A DNA stretch of 64,000 bases from Burkholderiales bacterium PBB2 (GTDB lineage: Bacteria; Pseudomonadota; Gammaproteobacteria; Burkholderiales; Burkholderiaceae_C), in contig NKIM01000018.1 in NCBI GenBank assembly GCA_002255955.1, forward strand, positions 1 to 64,000, read 5' to 3'. Shown one piece after another: positions 45,180 through 54,600 of the stretch. The notes below the pieces were generated by a model, which was not told the origin of the DNA, made no database searches, and was given only the letters and a program-made list of their open reading frames with translations. The position numbers were made by a program, and so were the translations under genes. Numbering within the stretch: position 1 is the first letter of the stretch; each line of letters starts with the position of its first letter.

Positions 45180-46496
45180 TCAGCGCTCGGTCTTCATGGC
45201 ATGGACGATGGCGTCCACGCGGTCCAGCAGCGCGCCCTGGTCCAGGGTGGTCAGCTCGCGGCCCTTGAGGACCCGACGGCCGCCAACCCAAACGTCGGAG
45301 ACATGCTCGCGGCCGGCCACGTAGACCAGCTGCGCGTCGGCGTGGTAGACCGGGCGGCATTCCAGCGCGTCGAGCGAGACGGCCACCACATCGGCCAGCT
45401 TGCCCACTTCCAGCGAGCCCAGATCGGCCTCGCGGCCCATGGCCTTGGCGGCGCGGATGGTGGCCATTTCCAGCGCGGTACGGGCCGAGACGGTGGTGCT
45501 GTTCTGCGTCGTGCCCTTGGCCAGCAAGGCGGCGGCGCGGATCTCGCCGAACATGTCCTGGCGGTTGTTGGAGGCCGCGCCATCGGTGCCGAGGATGGTG
45601 TTGACGCCGGCCGCCTCCAGGGCCGTGATGGGCGCCACGCCCGAGGCCAGCTTGAGGTTGGAGTTGGGGTTGTGCACCAGGTGCACGCCCTGGCGGGCCA
45701 GCATGGCGATCTCGTCCTCGCTCAGGTGCACCATGTGCACGGCCATCATCTTCGAGTTCAACACGCCCAGCTTGTTCAGGCGCTCCAGCGGGCGCATGCC
45801 GTACTGTTTCAAGCTGCCTTGCACCTCATCTTCGGTTTCGTGGATGTGGCAGTGCATCTGGATGTCCAAGCGCTCGGACAGCTCGCGCAGCTTGACGAAG
45901 GTTTCGTCCGACACGGTGTAGGGCGCATGCGGCGCGCTGGTCCAGTCCAGCAAGGCCTCGCCCTTGAACTGCTCGTAGGCGGCCACGCCCTTGGCGATGT
46001 AATCATCCGGGCCGGAGGCATAGCCGGTGGGGAAGTCGATCACATTGATGGACACGCCAGCGCGGATGCCCGAATCCACCGCGGCGCGGGCCATGGCGGT
46101 GGGGAAGAAATACATGTCATTGAGGTAGGTGACGCCACCGCGCAAGGCCTCGGCGGCCGAGAGCAGGCTGCCCTGGTAGGTCCAGTCCTCGCTGACCCAC
46201 TTTTTCTCCAGCGGCCAGATGTGGTTGTTGAGCCAGTCCATCAGCGGCACATCGTCGGCCACGCCGCGCAGCAGGGACATGGCCGAATGGGTGTGGCCGT
46301 TGATCAGGCCAGGGATCAACACATGCTGGCCGAGCTCCACGCGCTCCGCATCGGGGAACTGTGCCTCGGCCTCCACCCAGGGCAGGATGGCGGCGATGCG
46401 TTCGCCCTGCATGACCAGGGCGTGCTCGTTCAGCACCTCGCTGCCGGGGGTCATGGTCAGCAGCCAGCGGGCTTTCAGGATCGTCGTCGTGCTCAT
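45180..46496 (-). CDS. Amidohydrolase, methylthioadenosine/SAH deaminase-like (TRZ/ATZ family)
   Basis: A 438-residue metal-dependent hydrolase. Metal ligands are seen in INGHTHSAM, in MHCHIHETEDEV and in TILGTDGAASNN, with NPNSNLKLASG between. This set is typical of MTA/SAH deaminases and 8-oxoguanine or guanine deaminase-like enzymes. The gene lies 43 bp after the nucleoside hydrolase on the same strand, which supports a role in nucleoside salvage. The ATG giving MSTTTILKA was chosen; a 37-codon upstream extension looks unlike the family. The precise substrate is not resolved. Confidence 0.9.
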   Translation of the reverse strand: MSTTTILKARWLLTMTPGSEVLNEHALVMQGERIAAILPWVEAEAQFPDAERVELGQHVLIPGLINGHTHSAMSLLRGVADDVPLMDWLNNHIWPLEKKWVSEDWTYQGSLLSAAEALRGGVTYLNDMYFFPTAMARAAVDSGIRAGVSINVIDFPTGYASGPDDYIAKGVAAYEQFKGEALLDWTSAPHAPYTVSDETFVKLRELSERLDIQMHCHIHETEDEVQGSLKQYGMRPLERLNKLGVLNSKMMAVHMVHLSEDEIAMLARQGVHLVHNPNSNLKLASGVAPITALEAAGVNTILGTDGAASNNRQDMFGEIRAAALLAKGTTQNSTTVSARTALEMATIRAAKAMGREADLGSLEVGKLADVVAVSLDALECRPVYHADAQLVYVAGREHVSDVWVGGRRVLKGRELTTLDQGALLDRVDAIVHAMKTER

Positions 46497-46539
46497 GGTC
46501 GGGAACTCCGGGGATGAAGGGGGTGGATGGGGCCAGACT

Positions 46540-47556
46540 TTAGGCGGCCGGGCGATCGAACGATGGGTCAAACACCTGCTCAAAAAGCGCCAGAAGTCGC
46601 GGGCCATCGACGGCCACGCAGACCTGCTGCGCAGGGCTCTGGTCCCAGGGCGCCGTCAGGCTGGCCGCGGGCCGGGTGTTCTGGATGGTCTGGCCCACGG
46701 CCAGGCCCTCGGTCACCACCCGCACCGGGCCGGCGCGCAGGGTGAACAGGCTGGGGTCGATGGCATAGGCAATCGCGCTGGCGTCGTGGCCGTAGATGCC
46801 CTCGATGCCGGCCACGCTGTGATAGAAGTCCTGGTAGTGGCGGGTGGCCTGCCAGAGAAACTCGCCCACCGCAGCGCCCTGCCCGCCTCGGCCGCGCAGG
46901 CCATCGAGATAGGACTCCTGCATGACCACCGCATGGGTCACGTCCAGACCCACCACCACCACCGGCCAGGGCGCGGCCAGCACCTGATCGGCCGCCTCGG
47001 GATCGTTGATGATGTTGGCTTCGGCTACCGGCGTGACATTGCCGCTGTGGCCGTTCGTGCCAAAAGCGCCACCCATGATGATGACCTGGGCCACCTTGCC
47101 GGCGATGCTGGGGTCATGCTGCAGGGCCAGGGCCAGATTGGTCATGGGGCCGACGGCGATCAGCGTGATCTCGCCCGGCTCGGCATTGACCATGTCGCAG
47201 ATCAGCTCATGCGCGGGGCGCGGGTCCAGCGGGGCCAGGTCTTGCTCGGCCAAGGCCAGTTCGGCACGGCCGCCCAGGCCGTCTTCGCCATGGACATGGG
47301 TGGAATGCGGCCGCGCGGCATGCGCGAACAAAGGGCCAGCAGCGCCGGCGGCGACAGGCACCGGCTGGCCGTAAAAGGCGCAGAGCGCGCGCGCATTGCG
47401 CGTGGTCACCTCGATCGAGGCATTGCCGAAGACCGAAGTCACGGCACGCAGCTTGAGCGCTGGATGGCGGGCCAGCAGGAACAGCGCCATGGCATCGTCA
47501 ATGCCGGGGTCGGTGTCGAAAATCACCGAGCGGGGGCGGTGCGAGAGATCAGTCAT
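46540..47556 (-). CDS. Inosine/uridine-preferring nucleoside hydrolase
   Basis: A 338-residue N-ribohydrolase that splits nucleosides into base and ribose. The N-terminal calcium/ribose-binding motif DTDPGIDDAMAL is intact, followed by VFGNASIEVTTRNA, the HGEDGLGG segment, and ITLIAVGPMTNLALAL. It follows the ribokinase gene on the same strand by 64 bp, so released ribose can be phosphorylated at once. Base preference (purine, pyrimidine or both) cannot be told. Confidence 0.93.
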   Translation of the reverse strand: MTDLSHRPRSVIFDTDPGIDDAMALFLLARHPALKLRAVTSVFGNASIEVTTRNARALCAFYGQPVPVAAGAAGPLFAHAARPHSTHVHGEDGLGGRAELALAEQDLAPLDPRPAHELICDMVNAEPGEITLIAVGPMTNLALALQHDPSIAGKVAQVIIMGGAFGTNGHSGNVTPVAEANIINDPEAADQVLAAPWPVVVVGLDVTHAVVMQESYLDGLRGRGGQGAAVGEFLWQATRHYQDFYHSVAGIEGIYGHDASAIAYAIDPSLFTLRAGPVRVVTEGLAVGQTIQNTRPAASLTAPWDQSPAQQVCVAVDGPRLLALFEQVFDPSFDRPAA

Positions 47557-47620
47557 GACGGTACTGCTTCCAAAAACTCACGCGGAGAAGCCAAGCGCTT
47601 CTCCTTCATCATTGATTCGT

Positions 47621-48544
47621 TCAGCGCGGCGCAAATGCGGCGCCGAGCTCGGCGCGGCGCGGCATCGCATCTTGCACCCCGGGGCGGCTGACCGCCAGCG
47701 CGGCAGCGGCCTGCCCGAGGCGAACGGCCGCTTGCGCGCCCTGCCCTTCGGCCAAGGCGGCGGCCAAACCGCCCACCAGGGTGTCACCCGCGCCCACCGT
47801 CTCGACCGCCTTGACGGCTTGGGCTGGCAGCAAGACCTGACCCTCGGCATTGCACAGCAAGGCACCCTTGGCCCCCAGAGAGACCAGCACCTGGGCGGGG
47901 CCACGTGCACGCAGGCATTCCGCCGCCGCGGACACTTCCATCGAAGCCTCACCGCCCGCCATCAGCAGCGCCTCGGTCTCATTGACCACCAGCCAGTCGC
48001 TGAGGGCCAGCAGTTCGGCCGGCACGGCCAGGGCCGGGGCGGCATTGAGCACGGTGACCGCACCGGCTGCGCGCGCGATCTCAAAGGCCGCTTGAATGGC
48101 CGGCACCGGCACCTCCAGCTGAGCCACCACCACGGCGCTGGCTTGCAACTGAGCGCGGGCCGCCTGCACATCGGCGGCGCTCAGCTGGGCATTGCTGCCC
48201 GGCACGTAGACGATGGAGTTCTCGCCATCGCGGCTGGCCACCATGATGACGGCGATGCCGGGCAGGGCCTGCGGGTCGCGATGGACGGCGCGGCAATCAA
48301 TGCCCTCGCCTTCCAGCGCCTGCAGCAAATCGCTGCCGTACTGGCTGGTGCCCACGCGGGACAAAAACACCGTGTGGGCGCCCAGGCGGGCGGCGGCCAC
48401 AGCCTGGTTGGCGCCCTTGCCGCCCGGGGTCATCACAAAGCGATCGCCCACCAAGGTTTCGCCCGGCTCCGGCAGGCGCTCGGAATGCGCCAGCATGTCG
48501 ATGTTGAGGCTACCGACCACGGTCACGCTGCGTGCTGCTGTCAT
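47621..48544 (-). CDS. rbsK: Ribokinase
   Basis: A 307-residue PfkB-family kinase making ribose 5-phosphate from ribose and ATP. Motifs are VVGSLNIDML, PGGKGANQAVAAARLGA (first PfkB signature) and VETVGAGDTLVGGLAAAL with the catalytic Asp (second signature). The ATG at 48544 (MTAARSVTV) is chosen over a TTG seven codons upstream. The gene starts about 23 bp after the LacI-family regulator and precedes the nucleoside hydrolase, forming a nucleoside/ribose operon. Confidence 0.93.
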   Translation of the reverse strand: MTAARSVTVVGSLNIDMLAHSERLPEPGETLVGDRFVMTPGGKGANQAVAAARLGAHTVFLSRVGTSQYGSDLLQALEGEGIDCRAVHRDPQALPGIAVIMVASRDGENSIVYVPGSNAQLSAADVQAARAQLQASAVVVAQLEVPVPAIQAAFEIARAAGAVTVLNAAPALAVPAELLALSDWLVVNETEALLMAGGEASMEVSAAAECLRARGPAQVLVSLGAKGALLCNAEGQVLLPAQAVKAVETVGAGDTLVGGLAAALAEGQGAQAAVRLGQAAAALAVSRPGVQDAMPRRAELGAAFAPR

Positions 48545-48567
48545 CTTGTGTTCTACCGAAATCAAAA

Positions 48568-49611
48568 TCAGGGGGCGACCAGCGCCGCGTCAGGGGCGGC
48601 CGTGCTCTCGCGCACGACCAGGCGTGGGGTCAACAACACATCTTTCAGGGCGGCACCCGGGTTCTCGATGCGCTCGATCAGCACCCGCCCGGCTTCATGG
48701 CCCAGCTCTTTGATGGAGCAGCCCACCGTGGTCAGGGCCGGGAAGACATAACGGCTGAGCTCAATGTCATCGAAACCCACCACCGAGAGCTGCTGCGGCA
48801 CGCGCAGACCGAGCTCGGCCGCGGCGCGCAAGGCACCGATGGCCATCATGTCGTTGCTGGCGAAGATGCCGGTGAACGGCGCATCGGCCCCGGCCGCAGG
48901 CTGGGCCTGGGCCATCAGCAGGCGACGGGCCGCGTCATAACCGCCGGGGCTGCTGAAATCGCTCTCGATGATCCAGTGAGCCTCGGGCCTCACGCCGGCT
49001 TCCTGCAGGGCGCGGCGCCAGCCCTCGATCCGTTCGCGGGCGACCTCGAACTCGGCCGGGCCGCTGATGCAGGCGATGCGGCGGTGGCCCAGCTCGATCA
49101 GGTGACGCACGGCGTTGTAGGCGCCCTGCTGGTTGTGCACCGACACCCGGTCGGCGCGCGCGCCGGGCACCAGGCGGTCGACGGTCACCGAGGGCACGCT
49201 GGCCAGCTTGAAGATGCGGGCCAGGGCTTCGTCGTCACCGGCGGAGGACAGCAGCAAACCATCGACCCGCTTTTCCAGCAGGGTGCGCATGTACTGCTGC
49301 TGGCGCTTGGGGTCGTTGTCGGAATTGCACAGAAACACCGAATAGCCGGCCAGGCGGCAGCTCTCTTCCACGCCGCAGACCAGTTCAGCAAAGAAGGGGT
49401 TCTGCACATTGGGCACGAGCACGCCCACGATCTTGGTTTCGCTCTTGCGCAGCGAGCGCGCCACGGCGCTGGGCAGGTAGCCGATTTCCTCGACCGCGGC
49501 CAAGACTCGGCGGCGGGCATCGGCACTGACCGGCCGGGTCTCGTTCAGCACATGGGACACGGTGGTGAAGGACACCCCGGCCAAGGCTGCGACATCTTTG
49601 ATGGTGCTCAC
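48568..49611 (-). CDS. LacI-family regulator, RbsR-like
   Basis: A 347-residue repressor with the standard N-terminal helix-turn-helix and hinge (STIKDVAALAGVSFTTVSHVLNE, then PSAVARSLR) and a periplasmic-binding-protein-like effector domain (IVGVLVPNVQNPFFAEL, IFASNDMMAIGAL, VVGFDDIELSRY). The GTG at 49611 gives the canonical family N terminus; the frame is open upstream through the operator, so longer starts are excluded by position. It is first in the operon with ribokinase and nucleoside hydrolase and likely senses ribose or a nucleoside. A perfect palindrome 88 bp upstream is the probable operator. Confidence 0.92.
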   Translation of the reverse strand: MSTIKDVAALAGVSFTTVSHVLNETRPVSADARRRVLAAVEEIGYLPSAVARSLRKSETKIVGVLVPNVQNPFFAELVCGVEESCRLAGYSVFLCNSDNDPKRQQQYMRTLLEKRVDGLLLSSAGDDEALARIFKLASVPSVTVDRLVPGARADRVSVHNQQGAYNAVRHLIELGHRRIACISGPAEFEVARERIEGWRRALQEAGVRPEAHWIIESDFSSPGGYDAARRLLMAQAQPAAGADAPFTGIFASNDMMAIGALRAAAELGLRVPQQLSVVGFDDIELSRYVFPALTTVGCSIKELGHEAGRVLIERIENPGAALKDVLLTPRLVVRESTAAPDAALVAP

Positions 49612-49698
49612 AGGATCAACACTCGGAGGGTCTTCGTCGCGGCGCCTAAGCACCGCTGCATGAGCCCTCTCTACTCGGTTCTGATGTGACTTATTGGG

Positions 49699-49718
49699 GT
49701 TGGCAAACGTTTGCCAAC
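49699..49718. promoter_or_regulatory. LacI-family operator, perfect 20-bp palindrome
   Basis: GTTGGCAAACGTTTGCCAAC is a perfect inverted repeat with the central CG usual for LacI-family sites (core AAACGTTT). It lies upstream of the LacI-type gene on its promoter side, so autoregulation of the nucleoside/ribose operon is likely. Confidence 0.85.
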
Positions 49719-49760
49719 GAGTGCGAAGCATAGCCGATGCCGGGCGCGTTCTGCGCACAT

Positions 49761-49777
49761 GCAAATTGGGAATTTGC
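49761..49777. promoter_or_regulatory. Inverted repeat GCAAATT-GGG-AATTTGC
   Basis: A 7-bp perfect inverted repeat with a 3-bp spacer lies about 45 bp upstream of the LacI operator. It could be a second regulator or activator site, or part of the promoter. No T tract follows, so it is not a terminator. Confidence 0.4.
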
Positions 49778-49903
49778 GCAAAGCAGGTGCACAACACCGA
49801 AAAAATGCCTCAAGCGCCCCAAAAGAGAACAAGAAGCCTTAAGTCCCAGGCAGCCAGACCTTGCAACGAAAGCCCATGGACCTTCGCTGTAGCCTCGGCG
49901 CAC

Positions 49904-49945
49904 CAAAAAAGAACAGCCCCAGCGGTCCATGACACGCGGGGGCTG
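49904..49945 (-). terminator. Intrinsic terminator after gltA
   Basis: CAGCCCC and GGGGCTG form a 7-bp stem with a long loop. On the minus strand the stem is followed by a T-rich run (TTCTTTTTTGG). It lies about 50 bp after the citrate synthase stop. Confidence 0.65.
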
Positions 49946-49995
49946 CATTGTGGCCTGTCTGGGCAGGCCCTCTGACCGGGATCAACCCGGAGCGA

Positions 49996-51306
49996 TCAAC
50001 GCTCGCCGATGGGCTTGACGTTGCGCGAGTTGGCGCCGACGAAGAGCTGACGCGGACGGCCGATCTTGTACTCCGGATCGCCGATCATTTCGTTCAGCTG
50101 GGCGATCCAGCCGACGGTGCGAGCCAAGGCGAAGATGGCAGTGAACAGAGGCACCGGGATGCCAATGGCGCGCTGCACGATGCCGGAATAGAAGTCCACA
50201 TTCGGGTAGAGCTTGCGGGCGACGAAGTACTCGTCTTCCAGCGCAATCTTTTCCAGCTTCATGGCCAGTTCGAACAGCGGGTCGTCCTGCAGGCCCAGCT
50301 CGCCCAGCACCTCGTAGCAGGTCTCGCGCATCAGCTTGGCACGCGGGTCGTAGTTCTTGTAGACGCGGTGACCGAAGCCCATCAGCTTGACGCCGGAGTT
50401 CTTGTCCTTGACCTGCTTGATGAACTCGCCGATTTTGTCGACGCCGCCCTGCTTCTGGATGTCACCCAGCATGTTCAGGCAGGCCTCGTTGGCGCCGCCG
50501 TGGGCGGGGCCCCACAGGCAGGCCACACCAGCGGCGATGGCTGCGAAGGGGTTGGTGCCCGAGGAGCCGCACAGGCGCACGGTCGAGGTCGAGGCGTTTT
50601 GCTCGTGGTCGGCGTGCAGGGTGAAGATGCGGTCCATGGCGCGCACCAGCACGTCATTGGGCTTGTACTCCTCGCAAGGCGTGGCAAACATCATGCGCAT
50701 GAAGTTGCCGGCGTAGCTGAGGTCGTTCTTCGGGTAGATGTAAGGCTGGCCGATGGTGTACTTGTAGGCCATCGACACCAGGGTCGGCATCTTGGCGATC
50801 AGGCGGATGGCCGCGATCTCACGATGCTCGGGGTTATTGATGTCGGTGCTGTCGTGGTAGAAGGCCGACATGGCGCCGACCAGGCCGGTCATCACGGCCA
50901 TCGGGTGCGCGTCGCGGCGGAAGCCACGCAGGAAGAACTGCATCTGCTCATTCACCATGGTGTGGTGCATGACGCGGTTCTCGAACTCAGCCTTCTGCGT
51001 CTCGTTCGGCAGCTCTCCGTAGAGCAGCAGATAGCAGGTTTCGAGGTAGTCGCAGTTGACGGCCAGCTGCTCGATCGGGTAGCCGCGGTACAGCAGCTCG
51101 CCCTTGTCACCGTCGATGTAGGTGATGGTGGAGTTGCACGAAGCCGTGGACAGGAAGCCCGGGTCGTAGGTGAACTTGCCCGTCTGCGCGTACAGCTTGC
51201 GGATGTCGATCACATCCGGGCCGACCGAACCCTTGTAGATGGGCAGGTCCATTTGCGGGCTGCCGTCGGAGAACGACAGGGTGGCTTTGACGTCAGACGG
51301 TGTCAT
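49996..51306 (-). CDS. gltA: Citrate synthase (type II, hexameric)
   Basis: A 436-residue enzyme condensing acetyl-CoA and oxaloacetate at the entry of the TCA cycle. Active-site landmarks are [34 protein letters not shown], the catalytic His in [13 protein letters not shown], and the Asp in VDFYSGIV. The N-terminal beta domain ([22 protein letters not shown]) is typical of the Gram-negative, NADH-sensitive type. It is the last gene of the sdhCDAB-sdhE-gltA run and is followed by an intrinsic terminator. Confidence 0.97.
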   Translation of the reverse strand: MTPSDVKATLSFSDGSPQMDLPIYKGSVGPDVIDIRKLYAQTGKFTYDPGFLSTASCNSTITYIDGDKGELLYRGYPIEQLAVNCDYLETCYLLLYGELPNETQKAEFENRVMHHTMVNEQMQFFLRGFRRDAHPMAVMTGLVGAMSAFYHDSTDINNPEHREIAAIRLIAKMPTLVSMAYKYTIGQPYIYPKNDLSYAGNFMRMMFATPCEEYKPNDVLVRAMDRIFTLHADHEQNASTSTVRLCGSSGTNPFAAIAAGVACLWGPAHGGANEACLNMLGDIQKQGGVDKIGEFIKQVKDKNSGVKLMGFGHRVYKNYDPRAKLMRETCYEVLGELGLQDDPLFELAMKLEKIALEDEYFVARKLYPNVDFYSGIVQRAIGIPVPLFTAIFALARTVGWIAQLNEMIGDPEYKIGRPRQLFVGANSRNVKPIGER

Positions 51307-51337
51307 GAGCAGGTCCTTTGACTTCTTGGGAAAACTT

Positions 51338-51634
51338 TTATGGGGCGGTCCTGATGAGGCTCAGGACTTCTTCAACATCGGGGCGCTGCAAATCGCCTTG
51401 CGGCTCCTTGCGGCACAGCAGCAAGTCCAACAGATCGTTATCGGACAGATCCATCAACTCCCGCAGTCCTTGCGCCTGCGATTCGGTCAGCGTGTCCGCA
51501 TGCTTGTTGAAGAAACGTTCGATCAAGAGATCGTTCTCCAACAGGCCGCGCCGGCAACGCCAGCGCAGCTTGGACAGGGCGCGCTCGTCGATCAGCGCGT
51601 CTGCAGCGGGAGTGATGGCAGCTTGGGTGCTCAT
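51338..51634 (-). CDS. sdhE: Succinate dehydrogenase assembly factor 2
   Basis: A 98-residue SdhE/SdhAF2 protein, which promotes covalent FAD attachment to SdhA. The signature RGxxE is present in [15 protein letters not shown], followed by the helical stretch and [12 protein letters not shown]. It lies between sdhB and gltA with short spacing, the usual order in Burkholderiales. Confidence 0.94.
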   Translation of the reverse strand: MSTQAAITPAADALIDERALSKLRWRCRRGLLENDLLIERFFNKHADTLTESQAQGLRELMDLSDNDLLDLLLCRKEPQGDLQRPDVEEVLSLIRTAP

Positions 51635-51659
51635 GGCCAGGGCTGGTGCTGCTACGTCC

Positions 51660-52364
51660 TCAGACGGCGCGGCGCACCATCATTTCCTTGATCTTGCCGA
51701 TCGCCTTGGTGGGGTTCAGACCCTTGGGGCAGACATCGACGCAATTCATGATGGTGTGGCAACGGAAGAGGCGGTACGGGTCTTCCAGATTGTCCAGGCG
51801 CTCGGCCGTGGCCTGGTCGCGGCTGTCGGCGATGAAGCGATAGGCCTGCAGCAGACCGGCGGGGCCGACAAACTTGTCGGGGTTCCACCAGAAGCTGGGG
51901 CAGCTGGTCGAGCAGCTGGCGCACAAGATGCACTCGTACAGGCCGTTCAGCTCGTCGCGCTCTTCCGGGAACTGCAGACGCTCCTTGTCGGGCAGCGGCG
52001 TGTCGTTGATCAGGAAGGGCTTGATCGAGTTGTACTGCTTGAAGAACTGCGTCATGTCGACGATCAGGTCTCGCACCACCGGCAGGCCCGGCAGGGGCTT
52101 GAGCACCACAACACCCGGCAAGGTGCGCATATTGGTCAGACAGGCCAGACCGTTCTTGCCGTTGATGTTCATGGCATCCGAGCCGCACACGCCTTCGCGG
52201 CAGGAACGGCGGAAGCTCAGGGTCGGATCCAGCTGCTTGAGCTTCATCAGTGCGTCGAGCAGCATGCGCTCGGAGCCGTCCAGCTCGACCTCGAGGGTCT
52301 GCATATACGGCTTGGCATCCTTGTCCGGGTCGTAACGGTAAATCTGGAAGGTACGCTTGGTCAT
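51660..52364 (-). CDS. sdhB: Succinate dehydrogenase iron-sulfur subunit
   Basis: A 234-residue subunit carrying electrons from SdhA to quinone. The [2Fe-2S] cysteines are in CREGVCGSDAMNINGKNGLAC (CxxxxCxxC and a later Cys). The [4Fe-4S] cluster uses CILCASCSTSCP, and the [3Fe-4S] cluster uses CHTIMNC with CVDVCPKGLNP. Length and order are canonical. It follows sdhA by 46 bp. Confidence 0.97.
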   Translation of the reverse strand: MTKRTFQIYRYDPDKDAKPYMQTLEVELDGSERMLLDALMKLKQLDPTLSFRRSCREGVCGSDAMNINGKNGLACLTNMRTLPGVVVLKPLPGLPVVRDLIVDMTQFFKQYNSIKPFLINDTPLPDKERLQFPEERDELNGLYECILCASCSTSCPSFWWNPDKFVGPAGLLQAYRFIADSRDQATAERLDNLEDPYRLFRCHTIMNCVDVCPKGLNPTKAIGKIKEMMVRRAV

Positions 52365-52410
52365 GGGGTGTCCTTGATATTCGGGTCGCAGTGTGTCGGC
52401 GCGGGTTCGA

Positions 52411-54213
52411 TCAGAAGGTGCGAACCTTCGGCGGGATCGACTCGACCGTCAGCGGCTTCAGATTGACCGGCTTGTAGTCCAGGCGGTTGCCTTCCGAATA
52501 CCACAGCGTGTGCTTCATCCACTCGGCGTCGTTGCGGCCGTTCGGATGCTCGGGCGTGTCGCCATAGTCATTGACCGTGTGGGCGCCACGGCTCTCGGTG
52601 CGGGCTGCCGCCGACACGATGGTGGCTTGCGCCGCCTCGATCAGGTTCTCGACTTCCAGCGCCTCAATGCGGGCGGTGTTGAAGACCTTGGACTTGTCCT
52701 TCAAGGTGATGTTCTTCACACGGGTGGCGATCTCGGCGATCTTGCCCACGCCTGCGTTCAGCGACTCCTGGGTGCGGAACACGCCGGCGTGCAGCTGCAT
52801 GGCGGCACGCAGGTCGTTGGCCACGTCCTGGGCGTATTCGCCCGAGGTGCTGTTGTCCAGGCGATCCAGTCGCGCGACCGACTGCGCGGCCGCGTCGGCC
52901 GGCAGCGGCTTGTGCAGCTTTTGCTTCAGGCCCGACTCGACGATGTGGTTGCCGGCCGCGCGGCCGAAGACCAGCAGGTCCAGCAGCGAATTGGTGCCCA
53001 GACGGTTGGCGCCGTGCACGCTAACGCAAGCGCACTCGCCCACGGCGTAGAGGCCATTGACCACGGCATTCGGGTTGCCATCCTTGGGCGCCACGACCTG
53101 ACCGTAGATATTGGTCGGGATGCCACCCATCTGGTAGTGGATGGTCGGCACCACAGGGATCGGTTCCTTGGTGATGTCGACGTTGGCGAAGTTATGGCCG
53201 ATCTCGAACACCGAGGGCAGGCGCTTCATGATGGTCTCGGCGCCCAGGTGGGTCATGTCCAGCTGGATGTAGTCCTTGTTGGGACCGCAGCCGCGACCTT
53301 CCTTGATCTCCTGATCCATGCAGCGGGACACGAAGTCGCGCGGGGCCAGATCCTTCAGCGTCGGCGCATAGCGCTCCATGAAACGCTCGCCATTGCAGTT
53401 GCGCAGGATCGCGCCTTCGCCACGGCAACCTTCGGTCAGCAGCACGCCCGCGCCGGCCACGCCGGTCGGGTGGAACTGCCAAAACTCCATGTCTTCCAGC
53501 GGGATGCCGGCGCGCGCCGCCATGCCCAAGCCGTCACCGGTGTTGATGAAGGCATTGGTCGAGGCCGCGAAGATGCGACCCGCGCCGCCGGTGGCCAGCA
53601 GCACGGTCTTGGCTTCCAGGATGTGCAGCTCGCCGGTTTCCATTTCCAGCGCGGTCACACCGACCACATCGCCTTCGGCGTCCTTGATCAGGTCCAGGGC
53701 CATCCACTCGACGAAGAACTGGGTCTTGGCCTTGACGTTCTGCTGGTACAGGGTATGCAGCATGGCGTGACCGGTACGGTCAGCCGCGGCACAGGCGCGT
53801 TGCACCGGCTTTTCGCCGTAGTTGGCGGTGTGGCCACCGAAGGGGCGCTGGTAGATGGTGCCGTCGGCATTGCGGTCGAAGGGCATGCCGAAGTGTTCCA
53901 ACTCGTACACCACCTTGGGCGCTTCGCGGCACATGAACTCGATGGCGTCCTGGTCACCCAGCCAGTCCGAACCCTTGACGGTGTCGAAGAAGTGATAGTG
54001 CCAGTTGTCCTCGCTCATATTGCCCAGCGAGGCGCTGACTCCGCCTTGAGCGGCCACGGTGTGCGAGCGAGTCGGGAAGACCTTGGACAGCACGGCCACA
54101 TTCAAGCCGGCCAGAGAGAGCTGCAAGGATGCGCGCATGCCCGAGCCACCGGCTCCGACGATGACCACATCAAACTTGCGCTTAGGAATTGTCTTGTTGT
54201 TCGCCACCGTCAT
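52411..54213 (-). CDS. sdhA: Succinate dehydrogenase flavoprotein subunit
   Basis: A 600-residue FAD-containing catalytic subunit oxidising succinate to fumarate. The FAD-binding VVIVGAGGSGMRASLQ is near the N terminus, followed by the flavinylation His in TRSHTVAAQGG. HGANRLGTNSLLDLLVFGR and the substrate-binding regions follow. The start is the ATG (MTVANNKT) that overlaps the sdhD stop; the frame is open upstream but that part lies inside sdhD. Standard operon order. Confidence 0.97.
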   Translation of the reverse strand: MTVANNKTIPKRKFDVVIVGAGGSGMRASLQLSLAGLNVAVLSKVFPTRSHTVAAQGGVSASLGNMSEDNWHYHFFDTVKGSDWLGDQDAIEFMCREAPKVVYELEHFGMPFDRNADGTIYQRPFGGHTANYGEKPVQRACAAADRTGHAMLHTLYQQNVKAKTQFFVEWMALDLIKDAEGDVVGVTALEMETGELHILEAKTVLLATGGAGRIFAASTNAFINTGDGLGMAARAGIPLEDMEFWQFHPTGVAGAGVLLTEGCRGEGAILRNCNGERFMERYAPTLKDLAPRDFVSRCMDQEIKEGRGCGPNKDYIQLDMTHLGAETIMKRLPSVFEIGHNFANVDITKEPIPVVPTIHYQMGGIPTNIYGQVVAPKDGNPNAVVNGLYAVGECACVSVHGANRLGTNSLLDLLVFGRAAGNHIVESGLKQKLHKPLPADAAAQSVARLDRLDNSTSGEYAQDVANDLRAAMQLHAGVFRTQESLNAGVGKIAEIATRVKNITLKDKSKVFNTARIEALEVENLIEAAQATIVSAAARTESRGAHTVNDYGDTPEHPNGRNDAEWMKHTLWYSEGNRLDYKPVNLKPLTVESIPPKVRTF

Positions 54214-54572
54214 CACAGTCTCCACAGCACTTGGATCGCCCAGCCGGCGCAACCCACCAACCACACCAGCGTGACCACCTGCAGAGTCAATCGCAGCGCG
54301 ACCGACTTCACATAGTCCATCCAGATATCCCGAACACCGACCCACGCGTGGTAGGCCAGCGAAATGATGACCACAAAGGTCAGGACTTTCATCCACTGCT
54401 GCGAGAAGATGCCCGCCCAGCGGTCATAGCCGAGTTCACCGGGCATCAGGAACTGAGCCAGCAGCACCACCGTGAACAAAGCCATCAAAACAGCCGTGAC
54501 ACGCTGCGCCAGCCAGTCACGCAAACCATAGTGCGCACCGACAACGATGCGTTTGGAGCCAAAAGTACTCAT
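54213..54572 (-). CDS. sdhD: Succinate dehydrogenase membrane anchor subunit
   Basis: A 119-residue anchor with three hydrophobic helices (AVLMALFTVVLLAQFLM, MKVLTFVVIISLAYHAWVGV, LQVVTLVWLVGCAGWAIQVL). The heme-ligand-type His lies in LAYHAWVGVRDIWMDYV. It overlaps sdhA and follows sdhC by 28 bp. With SdhC it holds heme b and the quinone site. Confidence 0.95.
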   Translation of the reverse strand: MSTFGSKRIVVGAHYGLRDWLAQRVTAVLMALFTVVLLAQFLMPGELGYDRWAGIFSQQWMKVLTFVVIISLAYHAWVGVRDIWMDYVKSVALRLTLQVVTLVWLVGCAGWAIQVLWRL

Positions 54573-54600
54573 TGTTTGTCTCTTCTTTCTCGAGGGCCGA

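Larger units (their letters stand above)
49612..49995. other. Intergenic region between gltA terminator and LacI-type regulator
   Basis: These 384 bases hold the LacI-type operator palindrome, a second inverted repeat and the gltA terminator, each listed separately. No coding gene with family features is seen in any frame. Confidence 0.6.
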
